Assembly (NCBI GenBank): GCA_963971305.1
Contig: OZ020306.1
Location: 6,688,842 to 6,752,841 of the forward strand
From: Arcuatula senhousia
Lineage: Eukaryota; Mollusca; Bivalvia; Mytilida; Mytilidae
Direction of reading: 5' to 3'
Length of the DNA stretch: 64,000 nt
Numbering within the stretch: position 1 is the first letter of the stretch; every line of letters starts with the position of its first letter. Below are positions 13,041 through 26,905 of the stretch, in pieces. The notes under the pieces were generated by a model. That model made no database searches. It was not told where the DNA came from and saw only the letters and a program-made list of their open reading frames with translations. Made by a program: the position numbers and the translations under genes.

Positions 13041-14738
13041 TTTTTTGCTGGATGGCTTGTCAGCTAGTCAGATTAGCACGGAAAAATGACTTACATTTAA
13101 TTTCTTAATTTTTTATCCTGCACTCCGGGTCAAAATTTAACGTGTTGTATCGTGTAATAAGATCAATAATGAAATAAATCATATATAATCTCAAGCCAAT
13201 ACCTTTTGATTTGAAAAAAAAAAGGTTTCAAAAGCAGATACCAATGTCTACCTCACTAGAGTTCCACGTAGTAGTTTTTTTTAATATATGAAATAGGCCA
13301 GGATTAAAAGTTATTGCATAGAGCTCTTCTTTATAACAATTGGATGACTTTATAACAGGTAAAATCATTAATAAAATATTTGATTTTTATATTGTACATC
13401 TCGGTTCCCCATGCACACAACTTAAATCTCGATTTTTACAATAAAAAAAAGGTAAAGAAAAAAATGGTGCATTTGGTTAAACCCATTTAATAAAAAGCTA
13501 TGCTGAGTGCAGCATGATACGACCGCAACATGTTGAACCCTTTACAATGGATTGTCAAATGCAGCCCATGGTAGACTCACAAAGCTTTTTGACACATGCA
13601 TTCTTTGGTGGATTAAAATGCATATTTGACTTTTTTTTTATACATTTATGCCAACTTTCAAGGAAAACTCATCAAGCGCTTTTTACCTCTTTGATTCTTA
13701 TTTCCCCTGGTAGGAGATATTGCAAATGATTAATCTGATTGAAAAGCACATGCATGGATTTTTACAAGGTCAAGAATTCCAATGAAAAGAAGATTTTGAA
13801 AATTGGACCACCGATAAAAAATTGATTTTGTGTGGCCCCATTTTGACCCATCATGACAACAAAATGAGCAAGATGCTTCAAAACTTTCGTAACATTTACC
13901 TGACAGAATTTATTGAGGATTACAATGAAAGAATGAACTAAATCGTATGAAAAAATTAATGTTTTACAACAGGTTTGTGTCAACATCCATTTGGCCCCTT
14001 TTTCTCTGAAATGTTGGGGCCAAATTCCCTTAATGCATGACGAAGCTTTTCTAGTGGTTAAAACGTCATTTTAAAATTTGTCAGGCCACTACAACTAAAA
14101 TTTCTGAAGAGATAAACTCTTATAGTTAGACTATTGTGAATAAAAAAAATCATTTATTGAACAGCATCTAATATCTAAGCTAATATCTTTAACTCTAGCC
14201 AATGTTGTAAATACATTTTGAGAAAAAATAAAGTGGCATAATTATCTGGTCTTATCTAAACCTTTGTTCAAAATGTATACACTTTAAAGTGGCGAATTAT
14301 ATAAGGACGTGTTGTCAAGGGACGAATTATCCTATTCCATAGCTTATCAGACAGTTTCATTCCCCTACAATATTTATACCCCCATTTGATTCCATTTTCC
14401 AATAATTTTGTAAGGTACATGTATGCTTGGTGCCTGTGGTAGTTTAAATTTTCGAACCGAATTCATATATGTGACAATACACATTGTAAATAAAGTAAAT
14501 CCCACGAGAGCGTATTTAGAAAAGAGGAATGATTTCTTAACAGCTAGAACCTAGATCCAAGTTGCTCTTATTTCTTGTGTCCTTCACTTGCTTCAGGTCA
14601 ATAAAACAAAACAAAGAAAGAAAACACAACAAAATATAAAATAACATAATTACAAAAAGAAGTTGGGTTCTTCTTTAAGTTGGCCTCTTAAATGTGTTAC
14701 CCAAACCCATACCCTGTCACATGACCCTTCATGACCTG

Positions 14739-14891
14739 GGTTGCTTTCCATTATGCGGTTTATACCGGTTTATTTTGTGTTGTCACCGGTTCGTCTGGTT
14801 CGTCTTTTGATGCAAACCGTTTGTGCCAAACCAGGTAATGGAACACGAACCTAAGGTTCAACTGGTGCAAACCACATAATGGAAAGCGCCC
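14739..14891. mobile_element. Short inverted-repeat element (MITE-like)
   Basis: The left end GGGTTGCTTTCCATTATGCG and the right end (reverse complement GGGCGCTTTCCATTATGTGG) form terminal inverted repeats of about 22 bases around a ~150-base body without coding potential. I cannot see a convincing target-site duplication, so the superfamily is open. Confidence 0.6.
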
Positions 14892-16929
14892 AAAGTTTCC
14901 ATAACTGCTGTCTATAGAAGAGTAATTAGTGTGCCATTTATCGGACACACTTGGACGTATGTTCGATTTGTGCATTCATGTGGGGGTCTATTTAAAAGGG
15001 GACGGTAAATAAAATTAGAGCTATATCTGTTAAACAATTTCATGCGGCACACCTTTGCTCTCTACTTACCTTTTGATGTAAAATTTAAGATAATCATGTC
15101 TATCTGACAACAGGTTGAACCTGACAAAATAGGGTAATATCGTCCACTAGTTGGTGGTATTATCGGACTATTCAATTTCTTTATAGGTATCATCGGACAG
15201 TCCAAACTGTTATGCAGAGAGGGTTGCAGATTGTTCTGGCAGCGTGAGAACAAGTTATACAATAAAGAGAGATATCTCTTTTTGTCTTCTCTTAAATAAA
15301 CATCACAAGTGATAAATACATTATTTTCATTGGTGTATCTTTCTATAAAGGAATGGGAAATTCTAATTTTATTTACTGTCCGATATATCACTCAACACCT
15401 TATTTTCCGTAAGGGGTTTTCCGGACAGTTTTAAACATAAAAAATCTTTAAAGCAATAGCACACAACTGCAGCTATTCCACAATGATCACATCGATTTTT
15501 ATTCAAACGAATACAGTCACATAAGCAGAAACTACTGAAGGAGAGTTGCATTTTATATTTCTATAATGTGAAATGCTTGGTATAAACTGCTTATGACTCT
15601 AAAGTTTTTGATAAACTCTAGATTTAAATAATTTTCTGTTTAATTTAACTTACAGTTTCCTATATTATAAACATGTTTTCATAAACTTTAGATATTAAAA
15701 TAGTTAAAAAATAATCATTGATAAGTAGATGAGTTGAAATAGTGGTGATGTTTATGGATTGAAATTCACTCTGAAAAGTCAGAATATACAGACGAATTTC
15801 ATAGGAAAACGAAAGTAACCTGAATAATGACCATGCTACTAGATTTGACCAATCAGATGCCTGATCTTATTGGTGGTCTTGTAACAACACCGTACTTTAG
15901 CGGACAAAACAAATGGCCGTGAAGCAGATCAGGGATTTGTGTGATAATGTTTTCAACGGAATAAATGTTATTGTAATGTAAACCGAAGTGTCCGAAAAAA
16001 CCCGCATGTCCGATACATGGCACACTTACTCTATAGCAACACTACTGTTCTGGATATGCAATAGTGGCTCTCTTTTGCAGATCATCTCTGTATAAATTTA
16101 TTTAGTACTAATAGAAATTTGGTACACAGGCTCATGATCAGGGTAGAGTGTGACAAGGAGTGTTAAATTGTCCCATGTTTTCAATGTATTCTGATCTATT
16201 CTCCCAATAGTATTAAAATGTCTTGAAAGAATTTCCTGTTTTTTTTTTTTTTATCTGCCACAGTGGATGGTGCAATAATTAGAAAGTTAAGCATGGTGCA
16301 AGGCCTTTATTTGTCGTAAATTGCATCTCTGGGTGTCATATTTCTTACAGTTGATGAGGTAGTTTTCTGTTATGTCGGTGTTGGAGCAATTCCTGTTTAG
16401 TGCCTATATTTGTTTAGTTGGTTATATCTGGAACATAATTTTGTCAAAATGCGCCCATTGTTACAATTCTAAAAGTCCAGCAGTGATGGTTGTCCTACTC
16501 TTGGTCGTAGTTGGTGTAACAGTCTGCCTGTGTTCCCATTATCCTATTGGAATTGCCATATCTTTTAGGTGGATTTCTTGACTGCTATCTGTATATCTGA
16601 ATTTGTGACATGATTACATGTATATTCTCCTTCCATATTACATGCGTCTGTGGCGGCTAGTTTGTCAAGTGTCAGCGATCTCAGTGACCACAAACATTTA
16701 AACTTTGGTGCTGAGCTAAAAAAATAAAAGAGGATCAGACCAAAGTTTTAACATCATACATTTAGTTTTAAAAGAACAGAGGAAAGACAATCTACATTGT
16801 AGAGAAAACTTCTTTTTCAACGTCAAAGTTACAACAAATTTTTAAAGTTAGTATGGTCACAAGTGATAATGAGGTCCTAGTTAAAGTACATTTTATACAA
16901 CATTTTGAGTTTTCTTTGTAGGCAAAAAG

Positions 16930-19900
16930 ATGAAGATATCTCCTAGGTTATATTTCCATAAAGTAGAAAAGCCTAAAATTTTAAGGAATTTATGGAAATA
17001 CAGAGGAAGATACAGAGATCCTCCCTTAAGTGTTCCAAAGGCAATCAAGAAATTAGGTATAGTTTCTAACTTCAACATATTAATGGTAGAGGCCCATATA
17101 TTGACAAAGTATATTTGACTCAATAAGTTTTAAGTTAGATTTCAATGAAAGAATTTATGCTAGCATCCTGAATTTACACACTTCAAACTTGGGTATTTGT
17201 ATGAACAAAGAAAAATCATCATATAACTTATTAAATGCAGGTTTTGAAAAATTTTCAAGGTGATGCACTATGTTTGACATATTTCATTTTTTCACCCTGA
17301 TTTTGTTTCTGTTGAGGATTGCTCAAGTTTAAACAGGTTATCCAGTTACTATAAGTAATCTTATTATATATATCACATATGTGATAAGATTGTTTATTCC
17401 AATTAAGGTCCCTCAAGGGGCATAATAATTTAATACAATGATTTGTACAAAAATGTATTATGAAAACAATTGTTTAATTCATAATCGAAAGTGGATATCT
17501 TTGTTTAAAAGATATCCAAGTTTTTTCTATGTTGAAAGCCTTTAAAAGTGACAATGAATTTCACTGAAACCTGTAAATCAATGGTTTATATTCAATAAGT
17601 GCCCTACATCAAGGCAGAAGCCACATGGATTTTACTTTGCCCACCTTTCAGGCATTTGCCATCAAATTTTTGTGAACACAAAAACTGCGAATTTGAATTA
17701 CACAATGTTAAAACAATAAAAACTCTAATTAAAAAAAACTACATATGTAATATAACAATGATGGACTTTTGACTCTTCAGGAAGCTGGCACTGCAGGAAT
17801 TTTTTTCTGTATAATAAATCATAGTTTTCTCACCAATTACTTATAACAATGTCTAAATTTGGCAGTTTTGTTTGCAGCATCAGCATGGAGTCCCATATGG
17901 TGAAATTCTATTTCAGATTTGTTTCTCGCCTTCTTTCTGTTTAATGAAATACACCCATTTTTTTGTCTCTGATTGATTCTTTTTACTTTTTAGGTGTAAC
18001 AATCCATGACCCTGTTGAAGAGTTCATGAAACCCAAACAGGCACCATGGAAACCTCCAGTAGATAATGATCCAGAGTTTTTAGAGGAACCCAGTCTGAAT
18101 GATCACCCATTGTATAAAGAACATCCAGCATTCTCCTACACGTTCTCCTCAAAATTCTTACAAAGTAACTACATGTACAACATTAAAAGTAAACCATACC
18201 TAAAAAACTCAGTCTGGGAAAACTATGAGATTAATTTAAAAGCATTTCAGTCTTCACGCTATAAATTTTGATCAACAGGCCTGACAGGTCATTTTCATAA
18301 ATTTTGTATGGAAAACATTGGCTTGTCCCTGGAATATTTACAGGCCACCAAGGATTTTCACAAGCCAGGGGCTTCGGGCCAGTGATTAACCATGAAGACT
18401 GGCAATTGCATTTAAAAATCTATATTAAGCAAGATGATAAGCAGTGATGAACAACTGGTCTATTTTGAGTGCTTTCAACTATTTTCAGTAGTATTTTTTA
18501 TGCTACTGTTGTAACAGATGTGCATTTTATTTTCATCTTTAGTAGACTCCAGAAATTTCATATATGCCTGCCAGACAAAACGGTTTTTGTTAGAATACAG
18601 CGAAAACAGTAATGTTCTGCAAAAAATTACAAACAATTATTATGTATATATTATGTTATGTTCTTGCCAAAAGACAAACAATTTGTTATCATATATCAGC
18701 AATAAAAATATGACAAGTATATAACAAGTGGGTTTTTTGTCCTTGCAGAAGAAGAACAAGCATGTGCCCTGACAAAGACAGTACCATTTGAAGGTCTGCC
18801 AGAAAATGTATCCAGACTCATAAATAAAGTAGATGTCCCTGACAAGGTAATCCAGAGCAAACCAATAAACACATTTCATGCCCTTTAAGAGTAAAGCAAA
18901 AAGTAACCTAAACTACAATATGTGATGTCTCTATTTTACCAGTAATATGAATTTACAAATTTCAAATCATGTAATGTAAAAAGAACTTAAATTTTTGGGT
19001 ATCAATTTTCATGTATATAAAAATAAAATATTTTTTTTTATGAATAATAAATGGTTTAGAAAATCATACAGATAAAGATGGATAATTTTCTATTTGTTGT
19101 TTGTTCAAATTTCATTGCTTGCCTGTCCTATGAAAACTACAAAAATTGATATCACACATAAAATATTACTTTCACAGAACATTCATTTTTGGCTGGTTTT
19201 ACGGAGTGAAAATCTGGGTTCTATAAAGGTGAATGTCAGGCGGGTGGCGGTAGGGGAAGAAATTTTTTGTAACAGTTTTCTCAGCAACTACTTATCACAG
19301 CCTCTTGATATTTGGTATACAGCATCAAGATGGGGTCCCTTAAAGTGGGATTAGATTTCAGGTGTGTCGCTCATGGACTTCCTATTTACTGACTTAGTTC
19401 ATTTTTGACATTAATGGTCAAAAGTAGAAAATTTTTGTAACAGTTTTCTCAGCAACTATAAATCACAGCCAATTGATATTTACTATACAGCTTCAGGATG
19501 GGGTCCCATAACATGGGATTGGATTTCAGGCTTGTCGCTCATCATTCCTGATCAACAAAATCCGGCCATTTCTGTCTTTGACACATTTTCTTAAAAATTG
19601 ATATCACACATAAAATAATACTTTCGCAGAATATTCATTTTCTTCAAAGAAAATGTGGTATATTAGACAACTTATGTACCATTCATTGATGTCTACACAA
19701 AGTTTTCAGTGAACATTCTGCATTAAACTTCATTTTATCTCAGCCTATAGAAAAAAACACACCATGTTGTGCCCTTTTCTCCACAATATAAATGTTCACA
19801 GTGGACCAAACAATAAAAAAACCAAAATCTTTAAAAGATCAAAAGGAAAATGGAGTTTAGTACCTTGTAGAATGTAACAATAAAATTTTGAGTCGCAAAA

Positions 19901-22900
19901 TATGAAAAATAGCTCAAACAGAATAGTAGAAATTAAAATAAAACCAATCCAAATATTTTTATTACATTTGTACATTAACCCTAAAGTGAAAATATTTATA
20001 AACCAACACCGTAAGTCAATTGAAAGATTCTTGCACAGTTTTTCTGACAATGTGCAATATTTGTTTTTGTATACTAGGAGAAACTTCTTCAACACCACAT
20101 TATGCATTCACAAGAATGGATTAGTACACGAGTGAAACTACCGAGAAGACAGGACAAAGAAAACTTACGATGGGTCATCAATAGGGAATATGGTGTTCCT
20201 TTTAAAAAATCTATGTGAGTAGCTCACTGTCTAAGTAGTTTTAGATTATGAGATGTTTAATATGTTAATGTTACACAACCTTAATAGATCAACTGCAATA
20301 TAAAAACCCACAAAGGAAAACAAATGAAGAGAACAATCAATGCAACTGTAAGATAACCTGTATTGTTGGCTTGTACCAAAGGTTAACTTGCTTATTCTTC
20401 AGCACATTTGTGAGAATAATATTCTAACCTGTAGTACTATATAGCAGGAAATTTTTTCAAAGTTCTAATTTTCGCTTTATTGGTGAGGTCCCAGGAATTG
20501 CTAAAATTAAAGATTTTTAAATTTGAATCCAGATATTTCAGTTATTCCCCTTTGTAAGTATTTGTGAAAATTTGAAAAACTACTACGGCTAAATTTAAAC
20601 ATTCCTTTTTGGATACAATAAATGTTTTCTACTTTCTTTCTTTTCAGAGAATTACTTTTAACAAACCTTATCCGTATGTGTCAAATAACAGCTGTACAGT
20701 TCCCATCATCTCTTACAAGTAGAAGACTCATCTCAAGGCCATTCATCAGTACACACTACATGTATAAAGGTATGACACACACATCAGTACTCACTACATG
20801 TATAAAGTTATGACACATATCAGTACACACTACATGTATAAAGGTATGATACACACATCAGAACATACTACATGTATAAAGGTATGATACACACATCAGA
20901 ACACACTACATGTATAAAGGTATGATAAACACATCATAACAGACTACATGTATAAAGGTATGATACACACATCAGAACACAGTACATGTATAAAGGTATG
21001 ATACACACATTAGTACAGACTACATGTATAAAGGTATGATACACTTATCAGAACACACTACATGTATAAAGGTATGATACACACATTAGTATACACTACA
21101 TGTATAAAGGTATGACCCACACATCAGTAGACACTACATGTATGAAAGTAAAAACACAAATTAGTATTCACTACATGTATAAAGTAAGACACACACATCA
21201 GTACACACTACACATATAAATGTATGACACACACATCAGTTCAAACTACACTTATAAATGTAAGACACACACATCAGTACACACTACACATATAAATGTA
21301 TGACACACACATCAGTTCAAACTACACGTATAAATGTATGACATATATCAGTTAACACCACATGTATAAAGGAAAGACACACATTAGTTCATAGTGCATA
21401 CATATTAAGATATGACACACTACTCAGTATTTATAAACTAATGAAGGTATGACACACACATCAGAACACATTTCATGTATAAAGGAATGACACACACATC
21501 TGACTAATTGTTTTTATAGTTGTGATTATAGGCTTAAAAAACTCTACAGCAAACAGGACTAGCTATGTGCCATTGGTTGTCCAGCCAATGACACACTACT
21601 GCCAGAGTTGGCTGCTTCATTTACAGTTAACCAGAGACAGCAACTGTCTCCCACCACATGGTGGTTCTGGTCAGAATTCAGTAGATGACACACACATCAG
21701 TACACACTGCATGTATGAAGTTATGACAAACACAATGCACACTATAGGTATAAAGTTATGACACACACATTAGTTCACTTCATGTGAATAGAGGTATCCG
21801 TCACATCAATACATACTATGTGTATAAAAGTATGACATACTAAATGTGTAAATGTATGACACATATATCAATACATTATAGATGTATAAAGGTAAGACTT
21901 GCACTTTCAGTACAAGCTTCCTGTATAAAAGTATAATACAAACATCAGTACACACTACATGTACAAAGATATGACACACACACATCAGCACACACTAAAT
22001 GTACAAAGATATGACACACAAACATCAGTACCCACTACCTGTACAAAGATATGACACACAAACATCAGTACACACTACATGTACAAAGATATGACACACA
22101 CATCAGTACACTAATGTGTAAAGTTATAACACACACATCAGTACACACTTATAATTGTATAACATAACATCAATACACACTACATGTATAAATGTTTGAC
22201 ACACATTACACATTTTATGGCACACATTAGTATATACTACATAAATAAAAGTATTACACACATAAGTGCACACTACATTTATAAAGGTATGACACAAACA
22301 TCAGTACACTACAAGTATAAACTTTTTACACATACACACCATTACAAACTGCATGTATAAACAATCAGTACATAAGTACTTATGACATAAATAAAGGTAT
22401 GACACTCACCTCATTACACACTTCATGTATACAGGTATTTCAAATCAATCAATACATATTACATATATAGATATATGACACACATCAGCACACACTACAT
22501 GATTTGAGAATGACACACACATCACTACACACTACACATATAAAGGTATGACAGGCCAACATTTGTACATACTTCATGTATAAAAGAACACAGTACATAC
22601 TATATTTATTAAGGTATGACACCAGTACACACTACAAGTATAGTGACACACATCAGAAAACAAATATATAAAGTAACCAAAATGGCAATGAACACTAGAA
22701 TTTTTATACTTTGAAATAAAACTCACTTCTTTCAAAAAATGTCTTCAACATTTCAGGTGACAAGATATTGATGAGAGGCCACCCAGCTTATATGCTTGGA
22801 TCTGATCAAGTTTTACAGCCCTTTGTCAATCAAGAATTTATTGACGAATCAAAAGAGATGAAAGCTCCTGATGTGTGGCCACTTATTCCTACTGTAGATT

Positions 22901-25900
22901 TACCTAAAGAGCACCTTTATGACAATGAAATAAACTCAGGTAAGACATTTATTAAAAGGTTTTTTAGTTCTGTTAAGTATACAATTTATTTTGTGTCATA
23001 TTATCCTTCGGGTCAAGTGAGCTATTGCCATCACTTGACATCCGCCGTCCGTTCGTTAGCTTTTCAAGCGTTAACTCCTCTGACACCATAAGTCCAATTG
23101 CAACCAAACTTTGTACAGTTGTTTATTGGCATAAGTGGAACAAATCTATCATTTTGATTTTTGATTTGTAAAAAAACATGGCTGTCATGGCTAAAGGTAA
23201 AGGTAAAGGTAAGATTTATTTAGTGTCAGTGATGTGATGTGTACATAAGTCAAACAATTAACATAAGCTCTGGAGAGCTTTTGACCGGCGGCAAGATTAA
23301 CAACCGTTTGGCTAATAAGAGGCCCTGGCATGGTCGCAACATAGGGGTAAATTCGTTTTTTTGTGTAAATAACTCAAAAACAGTGACAGATATCAAAATT
23401 CGGGCATAAAAGTTAAAGTGTTCAGAACCTCAAGATCTGCCTGCCTTTAAATTTTGAAAAAGATCCAACCACCCATGTAGGAATTATTGCCCTTTTTCTG
23501 CATTTTTCCAAATTTTGCACTTGTTAAGCTCAATATCTTGGAAAGTATAAAAGATATTTCAAAGATTTAAATTGCATATTGAAAGGCACACAAAGATATA
23601 ACTGTGACAGATATCAAAATTCTGGCATAAAGTTAAAGTGTTGAGCACCTAAAGATCTACCTGCCCTGCAAATATAAAGAAAATCTAACCACCCATGTAG
23701 TGTTGTTGCCCTTTTTCTTGATTTTTTTTTCTTCAAATTTTGTAGTTGTTAATCTCAATATCCAAGCTATTAAAGATATTTTAGAAAATTAAATTGCTTG
23801 TTGTTAAGGACATAAAGATCTACAAAATCTGTAAAAGAGTAAAAGTTTTAGGACTAAATAGGAGTTATTCCCCTTAGTGCATCAAAATTGTCCATTTTCA
23901 CAACTTTTCTCTATTGTATTGCAAACCTTAAGAAAAGCTTTTATCTACAATATTGCTAAGTAAGTTAAGCTACAAAAAACTCAATATAATGATTTTTTTA
24001 AATGACCCCTTATAGGAGTTACGGTTCCTTAAATGTCAAAATAATTGTTTATAGCTTATGACTGGCAAACTAGAGCCTTAAGCTTCTTGTTGGTAAATCT
24101 TTAATTCTGCAAGGCATGATTGCAAAGCATTGTTGCAAGGGTCATGTGAGCTATTGCCATCACTTGGCGTCAGTCGTCCGTTAGCTTTTTTCAAACATCT
24201 TCTTCTCTGAAATTGCTTGGCCAAATGCAGCCAAACTTGATATGGTTGTTCCTTAGGGTATTATGCAAAAAGTTTGCGTTGGGATTTTTGATAAGTGAAA
24301 AAACATGGCCGCTGTTACTAAAAATAGAACAGGGCGGGTCAAATACAGTTTTTGCAATTAACTCAAAAATGGTCACATATATCAAAATTCTGGCATAGGG
24401 TAAAAGTGATCAGCACCTCAAGATTACCTACCCAGAAATTTTCAAGAAGATCCAACAACCATTGTAGGAGTTATTGCCCTTTTTCTGGATTTTTTCAAAA
24501 TTTTGCACTTATTTAGCCCTATATCTTAAAAACTATACAAGATATTTTAAAAATTCAAATTGCACATGATTAAGCACATCAAGATCTACATTTCATGTAA
24601 TTAGGTCAAAGCTGTAGAACCATTTCTTTTAGGAGTTATGGCCCTTAAAACATCAAAATTTACCATTGTTCATTACTTTTCCCCTGAATTTCAAAGATTA
24701 ACTTGTCTGACACCATACATCCAACTTCAACCAAACTTGGCACAGTTTTTAATAGCATAAATGCTACAATTCTATCGTTTGGATTTTTGATTCGTTAAAA
24801 AATATGGCTGTCATGGCTAAAAATAGAACATAGTCAGACATCCTAAGACCAACTGAACCTTAACTTGGCACACTTGTTTAATAGCTTATATGCTCCATGG
24901 CTAAAAATAGAACATAGGGGTAAATTTCATTTTTTAGCTCATAACTCAAAATTTGTTTCAGATATCAAAATTGTGCAAGAATCAAAAGTGATTAGCATAT
25001 TAAGATCTACCTGTCCTAAAATTTCAGAAAAGATCTGACTGCTGATGTGGGAGTTATTGCCCTTTTTCGTAATTTTTGACAAACTTTGCACTTATTAAGC
25101 CCAATATCTTGAAAACTAACCAAGATTGTTCAGAAATTTAAATCGCATATGGTTAAGCACAATAATACCTACAAAATATATGTATCTGTATAGTTCAGGT
25201 GAGTGATTCAGGCTCCAGGGAGCCTCTTGTTATGATACTTTAAGTACTACAATTGTCTTATTTGCTTCAGCTCTTTGTTGTTATATAAATGGAAGATAAA
25301 ACAGCAACGTCTAGTTTGTAATAGTATCATTGTACTGTTCTGTGTTTATTTAGCCTATAAAACCTATTAAAATCTGAGTAAATGACAAGATACAAATTCC
25401 AAAACCAATGTATATGCATACTTCAAGGATTAACCTCTCATCAGCAGCATTTGTATCAAAACAACCACAGTCAATTTTATGATTTAGGTAATTAGCTGGG
25501 TATGGTTATCATCAAATGACAGATAAAAAACATCATTTTTAAACTGATTCTTCACGTTTCAAGAATTCAAACTTTTATCAACAGAGGTGGGTGAATGCTG
25601 AAAAATTTCCCTTTATTCAAATTGAACTCAGAAAAATTATATTACATATAGGAGTTGAAGTGATATTCCTGAACAGAACCCTTACTGAAGATTCAAATTA
25701 CTGCATCTATTTAAGTGGATATCTTTTTAACAATTTTTTTAACCTTTAAAATATCTTAAAACTTGCACCCACTGTAAAGTAATTTTGTTTTTCAGGATTT
25801 AAGATCCCATATGTCTATAGTAATCCACACACCTTGTTTATGGCCAATACTGATCACTGGGGAGATGTGGATAGACAAAGTAGGGCACTAATGTTCTGTT

Positions 25901-26707
25901 TTGCATTCGCAATGACAAGAGCCAAAGCTAAATATGGGGTAAGTAGATATTTATAAAATAAATAAATTGTTAAACTTCAACATTTTGTTCATTACTGGTT
26001 TATTATTTTTATTTAACCTTGCATTTTATAAGATTACTATGTGGACAAATGTATATCGTTAGTAAATTTTGTTCAGATTTTTTTGTTGAAATTGGTATAT
26101 GTTTTCAGACCAGTTTGCATCCATTGAATTGCAGGATATTTTAGACCTCTTCGGGCACTTTCTTTTTTCAGCAATTTCTACTTTCTCTTTACAAGGCAGA
26201 CATGTTTTATGAAAGGTAAACCATGTAATTTTAAAACCACAATGAAGGAAAGATTTTTACCAGACAGCAAATAATAGAACATTTCCATTTATTAGTTCAC
26301 CATTTATATTACTTTCAAGAATTACAAGAAACCATATTAACCATTAAAGTATATTGTTTTGACCACAGTCATGAAATTGCTAAAAACTTTAATGAATTAA
26401 CTCATTTCAGGAATCAGTAAAAGTTTTACCTGAGCCAATAAGTGTACAGTGTGTCAACATGAGCCAAACGACCTTGAACTTTACCTGTTTCCAGTTGAAT
26501 ACATTAGACATTGATAGTGATGAAGGAGCTAAGAACTTTGTCTGGTTTGATACAGGGAACCAGATGTATGATGTTCTCCTACCCAAACCCTGGAGGAAAA
26601 CAGAGCCAGAATGGCAGATTAAACGCTATATTGACTTCAGATCTGAACCATTCGATAAAATGTTAGCTTTGATTTTGAATGGAATACCAGAAACTGCAAA
26701 TTTATAA
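16930..26707 (+). CDS. MRPL37: Mitochondrial ribosomal protein mL37
   Basis: Large-subunit protein of the mitochondrial ribosome. Coding exons are 16930-17056, 17994-18164, 18749-18846, 20078-20214, 20648-20769, 22757-22939, 25796-25938 and 26411-26707. All have GT..AG borders and join in phase to 1278 bases, 425 residues plus stop; human mL37 is about 423. Family landmarks in order are HPLYK, ALTKTVPFEGLPE (human LTKTKLIEGLPE), NLIRMCQ, a SRRL region, PHTLFM (human PHTLYL), and near the C terminus FQLNTLDIDSDEG (human FQLNTTDLDCNEG). The N terminus is basic, as expected for a mitochondrial targeting sequence. The ATG at 16930 follows an acceptor at 16920-16921, so a non-coding first exon upstream is likely but was not located. 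Exon 5 joins exon 6 as YKGDKILMRG, matching the human protein without a gap. The intron between them carries a large minisatellite that begins inside exon 5. Confidence 0.95.
19139..19642. repeat. Intronic direct repeats in MRPL37
   Basis: Two ~175-base copies (about 19265-19375 and 19435-19545) share ttgtaacagttttctcagca, a gatatttggtatacagc-like motif and ggtcgct-style ends. They are bracketed by direct copies of attgatatcacacataaaat at 19145 and 19597. A diverged third relative may lie near 17825-17930. Confidence 0.7.
20745..22650 (+). repeat. Minisatellite seeded from the MRPL37 exon 5 donor
   Basis: A 36-38-base unit of the form atcagtacacactacatgta, taaaggtatgacacacac is repeated roughly 45 times with variation. 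The first copy is exonic: its left 25 bases (20745-20769) are the 3' edge of MRPL37 exon 5, and the internal taaaG|GTATGA is the real donor. Later copies therefore carry decoy donors. A non-repeated island interrupts the array at about 21500-21685. Confidence 0.9.
21580..21671 (+). other. Hairpin-rich island inside the minisatellite
   Basis: Several perfect stems lie close together: GCCA/TGGC (21601-21612), ACCAGA/TCTGGT (21630-21635 with 21666-21671), and within the latter GACAG/CTGTC (21636-21648) and CCACCA/TGGTGG (21651-21664). The last three together form a compact three-way junction. A CATTGG/CCAATG hairpin lies just before, near 21571-21590. No known ribozyme core was recognised. Confidence 0.55.
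23005..25231 (+). mobile_element. Interspersed repeat with terminal hairpin, two tandem starts
   Basis: The segment opens with gtgagctattgccatcactt, and the same opening recurs at about 24145. Its right end is aggtgagtgattcaggctcc, agggagcctcttg, where GGCTCC/GGAGCC forms a hairpin a few bases from the end. Internal units share tatcaaaattctggcata-like and agttattgccctttttct motifs. The same family in the opposite orientation lies at 31104-33470. No coding capacity is visible. A terminal hairpin without target duplication recalls non-autonomous Helitron-like elements, but canonical CTRR ends are not seen. Confidence 0.7.
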
Positions 26708-26899
26708 TATATATGTGTTTAATTAACATAGAATCAGAGATTTTTGTTTTATTTCCACATGTTTAGTTTTTATGTTGCAAGTTGAAACTCATGGAACAGA
26801 ATTTAAAATCAGGACGAAAAGCAGGTTTTTATGAACCAGAAAATTGAAAATCATAATGGTGTCAACATTGTAGAAAGAGTAGTAGAATGAAAGTGGAGA

Positions 26900-26905
26900 A
26901 ATAAA
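26900..26905 (+). terminator. Candidate poly(A) signal of MRPL37
   Basis: An AATAAA lies about 190 bases after the MRPL37 stop codon and is the first canonical hexamer downstream. Confidence 0.5.

Larger units (their letters stand above)
8943..16921. other. Intergenic sequence with scattered repeats
   Basis: Nothing in this ~8 kb can be defended as protein-coding; the open frames are short, lack recognisable domains and often overlap repeats. Separately listed inside are a tandem repeat at 11400-11745, a direct duplication at 12958-13040 and an inverted-repeat element at 14739-14891. The part near 15840-15900 has CCAAT motifs on both strands and may be promoter-like for MRPL37, but that is weak. 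Confidence 0.55.

Noticed and set aside
15062..15551. Two minus-strand open frames, one ending at a good GTAAGT donor (about 15070)
   Set aside because: No recognisable domain, no partner exon and different frames. Could be a non-coding exon, but one donor is not enough.
15914..15982. Short plus-strand frame with good start context (MAVKQIRDLC...)
   Set aside because: Only 22 codons, and it cannot be spliced in frame to MRPL37 exon 1. At most an upstream frame in a leader.
21527..21666. Possible extra MRPL37 exon (open frame with tatag acceptor and TCA|GTAGAT donor)
   Set aside because: The phases do not fit exon 6, and exon 5 joins exon 6 directly with a gap-free match to the human protein.
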